This document shows positions 34,699 to 43,725 of a stretch of 64,000 nt of DNA, in pieces. The stretch covers positions 62,001-126,000 of the forward strand of contig JAAXTM010000006.1 in the NCBI GenBank assembly GCA_013336525.1. The letters are read 5' to 3'. The notes beneath the pieces are model-generated. The model did no database searches. It was not told the DNA's origin and was given only the letters and a program-made list of their open reading frames with translations. The first letter of the stretch is position 1; every line of letters starts with the position of its first letter. A program made the position numbers and the translations under genes. The DNA comes from Geobacteraceae bacterium (GTDB taxonomy: Bacteria; Desulfobacterota; Desulfuromonadia; Geobacterales; Pseudopelobacteraceae).

Positions 34699-35409
34699 AT
34701 GAATCAATCAATTAAAGTATCTCTGGGAACCATCATATCACTGTTAACTTTTTCGTTCAGCGCATGGGCGTATCCGGTTAATGTGGGTGACATGGTAAAG
34801 ATGTATAACAATGACAATTCTTCTGTAGCGTATGAGGGGTACTACCAGACTGCCTTGAAGAACCCTAATGGTACTTATGGTAGCCAGTTCGGCGTATTTT
34901 GTGTAGAAAAAGATGAATATTTCACCCCCGGCGGTGTCTACTCTGTGAACAGCATTTCTGATTCGGCTTATGGTGGGGGTGTAAACATCAGCGACAACTT
35001 CACAGGCGACAAGCTCGACTATGCCACCAAATGGCTGTACTCTCATTTTATGCAAAAAAACTTGCTCAGTATAGTTGGTGGAATTAACGCCTACAACTTA
35101 GATTACGAATTGCAGCAGGCGATCTGGAAAATCGAGGGTGAATATCCCAATACTTTAATTTCTGGCGATGCAAATAAACTTTATAATGCGGCTATGGCCG
35201 CTCAAAATATGCAGACACTTGAACTGTTAGCTTACGATGTGAAAGTTATGAATCTAGTTACTCTCAACAGCAATGGCACTATCAAAGAGTATAATCAATC
35301 ACAGCTTATCGCACAGCCAGTTCCAGAACCCGGCACCATGATGCTTCTTGGAGTTGGCATGCTTGGCCTTGCAATTTTCGGCAAACGCCGCATGAACAAG
35401 GATTCTTAA
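34699..35409 (+). CDS. PEP-CTERM sorting domain-containing secreted protein
   Basis: Signal peptide; C-terminus VPEPGTMMLLGVGMLGLAIFGKRRMNKDS. Confidence 0.93.
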   Translation: MNQSIKVSLGTIISLLTFSFSAWAYPVNVGDMVKMYNNDNSSVAYEGYYQTALKNPNGTYGSQFGVFCVEKDEYFTPGGVYSVNSISDSAYGGGVNISDNFTGDKLDYATKWLYSHFMQKNLLSIVGGINAYNLDYELQQAIWKIEGEYPNTLISGDANKLYNAAMAAQNMQTLELLAYDVKVMNLVTLNSNGTIKEYNQSQLIAQPVPEPGTMMLLGVGMLGLAIFGKRRMNKDS

Positions 35410-35429
35410 TAAAAATCCCCATCATAATT

Positions 35430-35470
35430 AACAAGAAAAGGCACTGCGCTTGCGGTGCCTTTTCTTGTTT
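35430..35470 (+). terminator. intrinsic terminator
   Basis: AACAAGAAAAGGCAC...GTGCCTTTTCTTGTTT. Confidence 0.92.
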
Positions 35471-35515
35471 GTCAGAAGGTCTTATACTCCTGTCTATTCT
35501 CAATACTTCAAAATT

Positions 35516-36919
35516 TTATGGCATCTGGTCCACAGCTTTTTCCGTTGATGACAGAGGAGTCAAGCTGTGCTTCTTCATCAGGTCGTAGAGTGTCGGCCTG
35601 CTCACCCCCAACTCCTCGGCAGCCCTGACAACATTACCATGCTGGCGATCAATTGCTGCTGAAATCATTTCCAGCTCAACCTTATCCCTGGCTTCCCGTA
35701 AGCTGATGATCGGCACGGTATCCTCCATTAAAGCCGACAGTTCCATTTTGCAGCCAAGATCAGACGGCTCCAGAGCCGCGGCATCGCTCATGAGGATCGC
35801 ACGCTGCACCCGATTTTGCAATTCACGCACATTTCCGGGCCAATCATAGCTCTTAAGAAAATCTATCGATGCTGAACTGAAGCGACGTACTTTTTTCTGA
35901 TACTCTTTATTGAACACCCTGAGGAAATAATTGGCCAGCATCAGGATGTCGTCGCCTCGCTCACGCAACGGGGGCAGATTTATTGAAATCACACTGCTCC
36001 GGTAATACAGATCCTCACGAAACTGCCCCTCTTTAATAGCCTTGGCAATATCCACGTTGGTGGCGCAGACCGTCCTGGTATCAATCGGAATATCCTGCCT
36101 TCCCCCTACCCGCTGGATGACCCCTTCCTGAAGAAAACGAAGCAGCTTGACCTGAAGATTGAATGGAAGCTCCCCTATTTCGTCGAGAAACAGTGTGCCC
36201 TTGTCGGCGTATTGAAGCTTTCCCTGCACTTGAGCATGGGCACCAGTAAATGATCCTTTCTCATGGCCGAACAATTCGGACTCCAGAAGATTGTCCGGAA
36301 TGGCGCCGCAATTAATCGGGACAAAAGGACCCTTTTTGCGCAGACTGGCCTCATGGATCGCCTTGGCAACCAACTCTTTTCCGGTGCCGTTTTCTCCCGT
36401 AATAAAAATTGATACATCAGATGGTGCCACTTTTTTAATGGTTGAGAAGAGTGACAGCATCTCAGGACAGTGGCCAATCATGCCTCCGGATTCATTCGAT
36501 TTTTCTTCAATTTTGCGCTGCAGTGCGCGGTTCTGATCTTCAAGAGTGGATATGTAAAACGCCCTCCTGAGAACAACCAGCATTTCGTTTATCACAGGCG
36601 GTTTGGGAAAGAAGTCGTAGGCTCCCAATTGCATCGCTCTCAGAGCATTTTCGCGTTCACTGTTGCCGGTCAGCATGATCACCTTAACGTAAGGATCCAG
36701 CTCAAGCAACTCTGCCAGACCACGAAAACCTTCAACTGAAGTATCTACGTGTGGAGGGAGGCCAAGGTCAAGAATCACCACCCGGGGCTGATTCTTCTTG
36801 AACAAACCGATTCCTTCATTAACATCAGCGGCCAGCAGAACCGTATAATCTTCGCCCAAACCCCATTTAAGCTGCTGGCGAAGATCTGAATTGTCATCAA
36901 TGATTAGTAGTTTTTCCAC
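35516..36919 (-). CDS. prsR: PEP-CTERM-box response regulator / sigma-54-dependent activator (PrsR-like)
   Basis: REC + AAA (GENGTGKELVAKAIH, GAFTGA-type FTGAHAQVQGKL) + Fis HTH; adjacent to PrsK-like kinase. Confidence 0.88.
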   Translation of the reverse strand: MEKLLIIDDNSDLRQQLKWGLGEDYTVLLAADVNEGIGLFKKNQPRVVILDLGLPPHVDTSVEGFRGLAELLELDPYVKVIMLTGNSERENALRAMQLGAYDFFPKPPVINEMLVVLRRAFYISTLEDQNRALQRKIEEKSNESGGMIGHCPEMLSLFSTIKKVAPSDVSIFITGENGTGKELVAKAIHEASLRKKGPFVPINCGAIPDNLLESELFGHEKGSFTGAHAQVQGKLQYADKGTLFLDEIGELPFNLQVKLLRFLQEGVIQRVGGRQDIPIDTRTVCATNVDIAKAIKEGQFREDLYYRSSVISINLPPLRERGDDILMLANYFLRVFNKEYQKKVRRFSSASIDFLKSYDWPGNVRELQNRVQRAILMSDAAALEPSDLGCKMELSALMEDTVPIISLREARDKVELEMISAAIDRQHGNVVRAAEELGVSRPTLYDLMKKHSLTPLSSTEKAVDQMP

Positions 36920-37237
36920 AAGAACCTCTCAACGTATAAACTACAGTTGAAACAGACATATACAGAGTGCAGTAAAATAGTATGAAGTTAAAAAAATCCA
37001 GCCTCGGGATTACTTGGATTGCTCTGGATTTTAACTTCAAAAGTTTAAACATTAAAAAAGCAGTTATCCGCTGATAAATCAAACACTTGAAACAAATACT
37101 GCTTTAACCAAAAAAAAGATCCTGTTTTTTTTAATAACTATCAGTTTTATCTGCGTTAATCTGCAGAATCTGTGGACCGATAGCCGTTTATAGGTTAAAT
37201 CACAGGTAATCCTGCGAAATCCTGAAGCTCAGCTTTT

Positions 37238-39304
37238 TTATTCAGCCTCAGCTTGTTGACTCTCACTGGCAGCAAACCACACGGTGAAAACTGAACCGCT
37301 TCCCACCACGCTACTCACTTCAATTCTGCCGCCATGCGCTTCTACAATCTGTCGGCACTGGTACAAACCAATTCCAAGTCCCTGTTCCTTGGTAGTCTTG
37401 AAGGGCCTGAAAAGTTCTCTTTGTAAAAAGCCGATTGGCATCCCGCAACCTCGATCAATCACCTTAATAAACGGCTGCCCGCAGGATCGCCCGACTTCTA
37501 TTGCAACCGGATCATCTGTGACAGTTGCTTCAATCCCGTTGATAAGAAGATTCATGACAACTTTCTGAATCTCGCTTTCATCGAGGCGCACAATTTCAGA
37601 TGTTCCTGAAACTAAAACCTTCTTACCCACAACCAAATGTGCAGTTCTCTCGGCCAATTCCAGCAAGTTCACCTGCTGCTGATTGATAAGGTCCTGTTCA
37701 CCAAGATTTTTCATCCTGCTGATCAGCTTTTTCATCTTAACAACAGTATTCCCCAATGAAGCAAGCATATCATTCTGAAAATCGGTATTCTGTATATGCC
37801 TGGCAGCATTTTCAACAATCAGTGACAGATTGGACACCAGATTTTTCAGGTCATGGGCAACGAAGGTTGCAACAGTGCCAATTGCCTCAATTTCACGGGC
37901 ATGGGTGATCTGTTCGGACTGTTTTTGGTGAAGAAGCGCCAACGAAGCCTGCCTGGCGATAGTTTTCATCAAATCGTAGTCTTCATATATAAAGGACTCA
38001 TTGGTATCAATAGATTTACCAAGAGCAATGAAACCTTCCAGATTCTTACCGTCAAAAAGCGGAATTACAATGAATATGCTGTTTTCACCGAAAAAATATC
38101 CGTTTTCCTCCAGTATTTCAGAAGTGTCATCCCTGATATTGATTACCCAGGCATTTCCCTTCATGAATTTTATCAGTGAATTGTCGGCTGTCAATACATC
38201 CGGAATTCGCTCCATATTATAACCAGCAGACATGCAGTATCCGTTATAAACCTCCTCGTACAGGAAAAGGACCGCGCCTCCGGTTCCAAAAATCTCGCAA
38301 TATGCCGAAAGAATTCTCTGCTGAAGTTCATCCAGAGTCCTGGCCGTTGCAAGTAACTCGGTAAAACGCAGCCACTGGGTCCGGTAATCGTGTTTATTCT
38401 GGTAAAAGTTTTTATGGAGTACAACCTTGACTTCCCGCCGGAATCGATCGGAAAGCATGAGAGCCAGCAAGACAATTCCGATCAAAAAGGCCACGGATAC
38501 AGTCACAGTGCGCGGGAAATAGCCACCGAGATACTTCATCCCTTCTCCCAGGATACCTATCATAATCAGATAGATACCAACGGCGAACAGAACAAAGGAC
38601 TTGAAAGCAATCTGCCGGGACACCTGAATGCAAACTTTACCACGACGACACGCCAGCGAATAGGCTATAAGCGCCGCTGCAACAATATAAAGAAAAGAGC
38701 GCAACGGCAGGTAATTCATATTCAGCGAGCGGTATAGCAATGCCTGACTATAGTAGAATACCTGAACCGCCAAAATGGTGCCGATTCCAATTATTTCATA
38801 CTTGATTTTCCAGAATGAATCGGGTGATGCATTGGTAAGAGTCACTTCAAAGTTGACTATTGCATAAATCAGACAGGCCATCAAAGCGATATAAAAGAAA
38901 TAACCGGCGTTACCGAGGAACAGAAGCCTTTCGTCCGGGAAATCCGGGGCATAGAAAAATGAATTCAAGGGGAGGATAATAGATACAGCCAGAAACAATA
39001 GTGTAGAAGCAACAACCCCTTTTAAGATCGGACTGATCTTCCATGGGCCGGACTGGCGGGCAAACGTAAGACTGCAGAGAATCCAGAACAGGGGGAGAAG
39101 AGCCTCTGCAAACAAGGCACATTTTTTCCAGAAAAAAGCATCAGATGCATGAAGAGACAGCAGGTCGAACAGTTCAAGCAGAGCAGTCGCGGTTATAGCT
39201 GCAGAAAGGAACAGGCCTGTTCTGCAGCGATCCTTAAAGAGGGCATAACCGGCGCCGGCAAGCAAAATAATAATTGCAGCTATGGAGATGATAACATTAC
39301 CCAT
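37238..39304 (-). CDS. prsK: PEP-CTERM system histidine kinase (PrsK-like)
   Basis: Multi-TM N-terminus, GAF, FVAHDLKNLVSNLSLIVENAA H-box, GIGLYQCRQIVEAHGG. Confidence 0.88.
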   Translation of the reverse strand: MGNVIISIAAIIILLAGAGYALFKDRCRTGLFLSAAITATALLELFDLLSLHASDAFFWKKCALFAEALLPLFWILCSLTFARQSGPWKISPILKGVVASTLLFLAVSIILPLNSFFYAPDFPDERLLFLGNAGYFFYIALMACLIYAIVNFEVTLTNASPDSFWKIKYEIIGIGTILAVQVFYYSQALLYRSLNMNYLPLRSFLYIVAAALIAYSLACRRGKVCIQVSRQIAFKSFVLFAVGIYLIMIGILGEGMKYLGGYFPRTVTVSVAFLIGIVLLALMLSDRFRREVKVVLHKNFYQNKHDYRTQWLRFTELLATARTLDELQQRILSAYCEIFGTGGAVLFLYEEVYNGYCMSAGYNMERIPDVLTADNSLIKFMKGNAWVINIRDDTSEILEENGYFFGENSIFIVIPLFDGKNLEGFIALGKSIDTNESFIYEDYDLMKTIARQASLALLHQKQSEQITHAREIEAIGTVATFVAHDLKNLVSNLSLIVENAARHIQNTDFQNDMLASLGNTVVKMKKLISRMKNLGEQDLINQQQVNLLELAERTAHLVVGKKVLVSGTSEIVRLDESEIQKVVMNLLINGIEATVTDDPVAIEVGRSCGQPFIKVIDRGCGMPIGFLQRELFRPFKTTKEQGLGIGLYQCRQIVEAHGGRIEVSSVVGSGSVFTVWFAASESQQAEAE

Positions 39305-39316
39305 ATTTCAAGTAGC

Positions 39317-40342
39317 TCATAAGTTTGCCTCATACCATGGAAGGGCTGCATCAAGCCCTGCATCAATAGTATGACTCGGTTCATAACCCAAAAGACGTGC
39401 CGCCTTGCTGATATCTGCCTGAGAGTGGAGCACATCTCCTTTCCTGAAATCGCGATATACCGGTGCATTGCCCTTAAGATGCGGATAATGCAGCAATAGT
39501 CGGCTATGAAGCATTCCGAAAAGTTCATTTAGCGACGTGCGGGCGTTCACTGCCGTATTGTATACCTGGTTTACCGCAGCGGCCTCAGCAGTTGTAGCGG
39601 CCAGCAAATTCATCTGAATTACGTTCTGAACATAGCAGAAATCTCTGCTGGTTTCACCGTTGCCGTTGATGTAAACCGTTTCTCCCTTGATAAGCGCCCT
39701 TATCCAGCACGGAATTACTGCAGCATAGGCCCCCTCCGGGTCCTGGCGGGGGCCGAACACGTTGAAGTAGCGAAGCCCGATCAACTCCATTCCGTAAGTC
39801 CTGGCAAAGACATCTGCATACAACTCATTCACGTATTTTGTCACCGCATACGGTGAAAGCGGCTTTCCGATGGTGTCTTCAACCTTGGGAAGCCCCGGAT
39901 GATCACCATAGGTCGAGCTGCTGGCAGCGTAGACAAACCTTTTCACACCCGCATCACGGGCTGCCACAAGCATATTCAAAAAACCACTGACATTGCTTTC
40001 ATTGCTGGCAATCGGATCTGCAATGGAACGAGGCACCGATCCAAGCGCAGCCTCATGAAGTATGTAATCAGCGTTCTGGCAGACTTCACGGCAGGTGGAT
40101 AATTCGCGGATGTCCCCTTCTATAAAGCTGAACTGCCGCCACTGTTTTTCGGTGACAGAGTTCCGCACTTCATCAAGATTGCCGCGTTTACCGGTCGAAA
40201 AGTTATCCAGACCAATGACCCGCTGGTCCAGCCGGAGCAGTTTTTCCAGCAGATTCGAACCAATAAAGCCGGCGCAGCCAGTGACCAGCCATGTTTTTGG
40301 ATCAGATTGTAATTGGTTGAGTACTGTTTCATAACGGTTCAT
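39317..40342 (-). CDS. NAD-dependent epimerase (UDP-GlcNAc/GlcNAcA C4-epimerase, WbpP/TviC-like)
   Basis: [18 protein letters not shown], YxxxK ([12 protein letters not shown]). Confidence 0.88.
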   Translation of the reverse strand: MNRYETVLNQLQSDPKTWLVTGCAGFIGSNLLEKLLRLDQRVIGLDNFSTGKRGNLDEVRNSVTEKQWRQFSFIEGDIRELSTCREVCQNADYILHEAALGSVPRSIADPIASNESNVSGFLNMLVAARDAGVKRFVYAASSSTYGDHPGLPKVEDTIGKPLSPYAVTKYVNELYADVFARTYGMELIGLRYFNVFGPRQDPEGAYAAVIPCWIRALIKGETVYINGNGETSRDFCYVQNVIQMNLLAATTAEAAAVNQVYNTAVNARTSLNELFGMLHSRLLLHYPHLKGNAPVYRDFRKGDVLHSQADISKAARLLGYEPSHTIDAGLDAALPWYEANL

Positions 40343-40597
40343 AACAACTCCAGTTTTGATGCGATATCAATTATGCAATATCCGGCAAGGGTTGAAACAA
40401 ATGTAACTGTTGTGGACTAAAAACTGGAAGCATCTCTCGCAAAGCCGCGACCAAAAGTAGGCGCTTTTAAGCGAGCCGCAAAGAAAGTCTAAATCACATA
40501 TTCATGATTTAACCCCAAAGCTTATAGACTTTAGATCTTGGTTTCTTTCCGTCTTTGCGGCTTTGCGTGAGATGAATTGCCGTTTAGGTTTATTGAT

Positions 40598-41884
40598 CTA
40601 CAGTCTCCAGACCCGTATTCCAGCCGCTGTCATCGCCCTCTGATCGTACATTCCCTTGACATCTATCAGCACCGGATAATCACCCATATAGCGGCTGATC
40701 TCTTCCGGGGACCAGGTAAGAAACTGACGGTGGGCAACCGCTGCAATCACCGCTGCAGCAGGTTTTAGCTCCGTTATCGGCACCAGTTTAACCCCGTACT
40801 CATGTATCGCTTCGTCAGGGTCGGCCATCGGATCACACACCTGAACATCAATACCATAATCCTGCAGCTCCCGAATAATATCGATTACTTTGGAATTGCG
40901 CAGATCGGGGCAATTTTCCTTGAAGGTCAAACCCAGGACAGTCACGACATTCCCCAGAATATTGTGGCCTGAATGGATCATCTCCCTGATGGCGCGTTGG
41001 GCAACAAACTTCCCCATGCCGTCGTTAATTCTGCGGCCGGCCAAAATAACCTGTGGAATATAGCCGATCTTTTCAGCCTTGTGGGTCAGGTAATAGGGAT
41101 CAACGCCTATACAGTGCCCGCCAACCAGACCCGGCTTGAACTTGAGGAAATTCCACTTGGTGCCGGCTGCTTCAAGGACATCGTTCGTATCAATGCCCAT
41201 GCGATCAAAAATCAAAGCCAGTTCGTTCATCAGGGCAATATTCAGGTCTCGCTGCGTATTCTCAATGACCTTCGCTGCCTCGGCAACCTTTATAGAAGCA
41301 GCCCGGTGAACTCCGGCGGTAACCACCGACTCATACACCCTGGCAACAATTTCCAGGGTCTCCGCATCCTGGCCGGAAACCACTTTTTTTATTTTGGTAA
41401 AAGTATGTTCTTTATCCCCCGGATTGATCCTCTCCGGGCTGTAACCCACGGTAAAGTCACGCCCGCAGAGCAGGCCGGAAACCCGCTCCAGCACAGGCAC
41501 ACATTCATCCTCTGTCACACCCGGATAAACCGTTGATTCATAGACAACAATATCGCCCTTTTTCAGCGCCTTACCAACTGTTTCAGATGCCCGGTACATC
41601 AGACTAAGATCCGGCTGATGCGCCTCATCAACCGGAGTCGGTACAGCCACTATGTGAAAATCAGCCTGTGCAAGCTCTTCAATCTTTTCAGTAAAAAGAA
41701 TATCAGCACCCTGCAAATCTGCGGTTGTCACTTCGCCGGTCCGATCATACCCGGTCTGCAGCTCTTTGATCCTCAGCTGGTTGATATCAAAACCGACCGT
41801 CCGGCGAACCTTGCCAAAAGCCACGGCTACCGGCAAGCCGACATAGCCGAGTCCAATAACAGAAATTATTCTATCACCGTTCAT
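40598..41884 (-). CDS. nucleotide sugar dehydrogenase (TviB/WbpO-like)
   Basis: ISVIGLGYVGLPVAVAFG; FKPGLVGGHCIGVDPYYLTHKAE; start trimmed to MNGDRI. Confidence 0.93.
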   Translation of the reverse strand: MNGDRIISVIGLGYVGLPVAVAFGKVRRTVGFDINQLRIKELQTGYDRTGEVTTADLQGADILFTEKIEELAQADFHIVAVPTPVDEAHQPDLSLMYRASETVGKALKKGDIVVYESTVYPGVTEDECVPVLERVSGLLCGRDFTVGYSPERINPGDKEHTFTKIKKVVSGQDAETLEIVARVYESVVTAGVHRAASIKVAEAAKVIENTQRDLNIALMNELALIFDRMGIDTNDVLEAAGTKWNFLKFKPGLVGGHCIGVDPYYLTHKAEKIGYIPQVILAGRRINDGMGKFVAQRAIREMIHSGHNILGNVVTVLGLTFKENCPDLRNSKVIDIIRELQDYGIDVQVCDPMADPDEAIHEYGVKLVPITELKPAAAVIAAVAHRQFLTWSPEEISRYMGDYPVLIDVKGMYDQRAMTAAGIRVWRL

Positions 41885-42448
41885 TAAATCCCCTTTTTTG
41901 ACAAACATCGACAATGTCATGAAGTAGTAAAGAGAGTATGTTGTTCATCCTGGAAACGGCATTTAAACCGCCGAACACGCCGCCAGAAGTAGGCGCTTCT
42001 AAGCGATGAACGCAGATAAAACCAAGCTTTAGATCGAAATAACGACTAACCTTTTTGTTTAAACCAAGATTTGACCCAAGTCTTTGATTTCTCTGCGTGT
42101 ATCTGCGTTCATCAGCGGTTAACTGCATTTTTTAGGTTCATATCAGCTTAGAAATATACAAGATTCCTGGCCGCATAGTATAGATTTTTTTTAACATGCA
42201 CAACTACTGACATCGCATTCCTCAATAATCATGATATATATAGCAGCGTAATCGTTAATCCTATAAAAAGCAGTTGATCGCGCAAAGGCGCTAAGTTCGC
42301 CAAGAAAATCAAACCGTTATAAGCAATAATCCCATCCCCGTTTTGGTAGGGCATTATTGATTCTAAGCTACTGACTTTCTTTGCGTCTTTGCGTCTTCGC
42401 GAGAGTAATTTGACGTATTTAGGTTAATATCCACCAAGGAGATATTAT

Positions 42449-43159
42449 ATGATCTGGAAAACAGTCGGCCATAATAAATCTGCCTCCATAATCAAAAATA
42501 TTCCTCTGTTTTCAGAACTTTCAGATGAAGAAATAGAACTTATTGAACACATTATTATCAAAAAGAATTATGCCAAGGATCAGATAGTACTGTTTGAAGA
42601 AGATACCGGCAATTACATGTATATTGTCTATTCTGGAATGGTCCGGGTTGTCAAGCAGAGCTTAGAAGGGCGTGAACAGATCATTACCATTCACAAAAAG
42701 AGTGGTTTTTTTGGCGAAATGTCGCTCCTGGACGGCAAGACCGCTCCTGCAACTATCATCGCTCATGAAGATGCCGTTATCGGGCTTCTTTCGAAAGATG
42801 ATTTTGAGAAGCACCTTCTCAGCAATGAAACTATAGGCAGAAAAATCATCGATCTATTATGTGCGCAATTGCGCGACTCCTGGGCAATGATAAAGATACT
42901 CAGCTTTGACAATGCCGAACACAGGATTATGGCAGTTCTTGAGCGTATGCATGAATTGTACGGTATGGTCGATGACCGGGGCGGGATTATAAATGTCAAG
43001 CTGACTCACCAGCAGATTGCCAACTATGCGTCAGTGACACGTGAGACGGCAACAAGGGTGCTTAACCGGCTTGAAAAAGAAGCGGCTATACAGGTGCTGG
43101 ATGGGAAAACTATTCTGCTGACAAAAAAATTCTTTGAACTGACCAAAACCATTGGTTAG
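42449..43159 (+). CDS. Crp/Fnr family transcriptional regulator
   Basis: cNMP-binding fold (GFFGEMSLLDGKTAPATI) and HTH HQQIANYASVTRETATRVLNRLE with RETxxR recognition helix. Confidence 0.93.
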   Translation: MIWKTVGHNKSASIIKNIPLFSELSDEEIELIEHIIIKKNYAKDQIVLFEEDTGNYMYIVYSGMVRVVKQSLEGREQIITIHKKSGFFGEMSLLDGKTAPATIIAHEDAVIGLLSKDDFEKHLLSNETIGRKIIDLLCAQLRDSWAMIKILSFDNAEHRIMAVLERMHELYGMVDDRGGIINVKLTHQQIANYASVTRETATRVLNRLEKEAAIQVLDGKTILLTKKFFELTKTIG

Positions 43160-43176
43160 ATTGTATATTCTCTAGT

Positions 43177-43623
43177 TTATTGGATTTGAACACCGCTGCA
43201 ATTAAATACAGAGGTGATAGTAGCCCCAAGCAAATCTGCAGGCAAAACATTACTAAAACTTATCTTCATCACCTCTCCTGAGCCAAAGCCTGTGGAACCT
43301 GTAATAAAGACTTCGGTTCCAGTTAGTCCTATAGTTCCAGGCGTTACGCTAGATCCAATAGGAGTAACCCCGGAGGATATTGCACTGACAAAAGTTACAG
43401 TAGCCGGATAAGTTATTTGCACAGATAAACCGCATGCAGTTGCTGCAGGTAGTCCAGAGACAGTAACAGTTCCAACGGCATTAGACCCTGTTATTACGGA
43501 GTTCATTGACGCGGTAATTAGTGCCGCTGGAGTGGTTCCTCCTCCACCCCCTCCACCGCCGCAGCCACTTAACAAAACTGCCGACAGACCAGCTATCAAA
43601 ACCATTATTTTAAATACTTTCAT
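43177..43623 (-). CDS. putative lipoprotein with cohesin-like/surface domain
   Basis: Lipobox LSGC followed by poly-Gly; remaining beta-rich sequence. Confidence 0.65.
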   Translation of the reverse strand: MKVFKIMVLIAGLSAVLLSGCGGGGGGGGTTPAALITASMNSVITGSNAVGTVTVSGLPAATACGLSVQITYPATVTFVSAISSGVTPIGSSVTPGTIGLTGTEVFITGSTGFGSGEVMKISFSNVLPADLLGATITSVFNCSGVQIQ

Positions 43624-43725
43624 ATTCAACCCCCATTACTGTCTCAATGCGTTTCATAAATAAGAAAGGCGACATTTAGTGCCGCCTTTCCTATGATGTA
43701 ATTATTTTACTACTGATTTTGGTCT

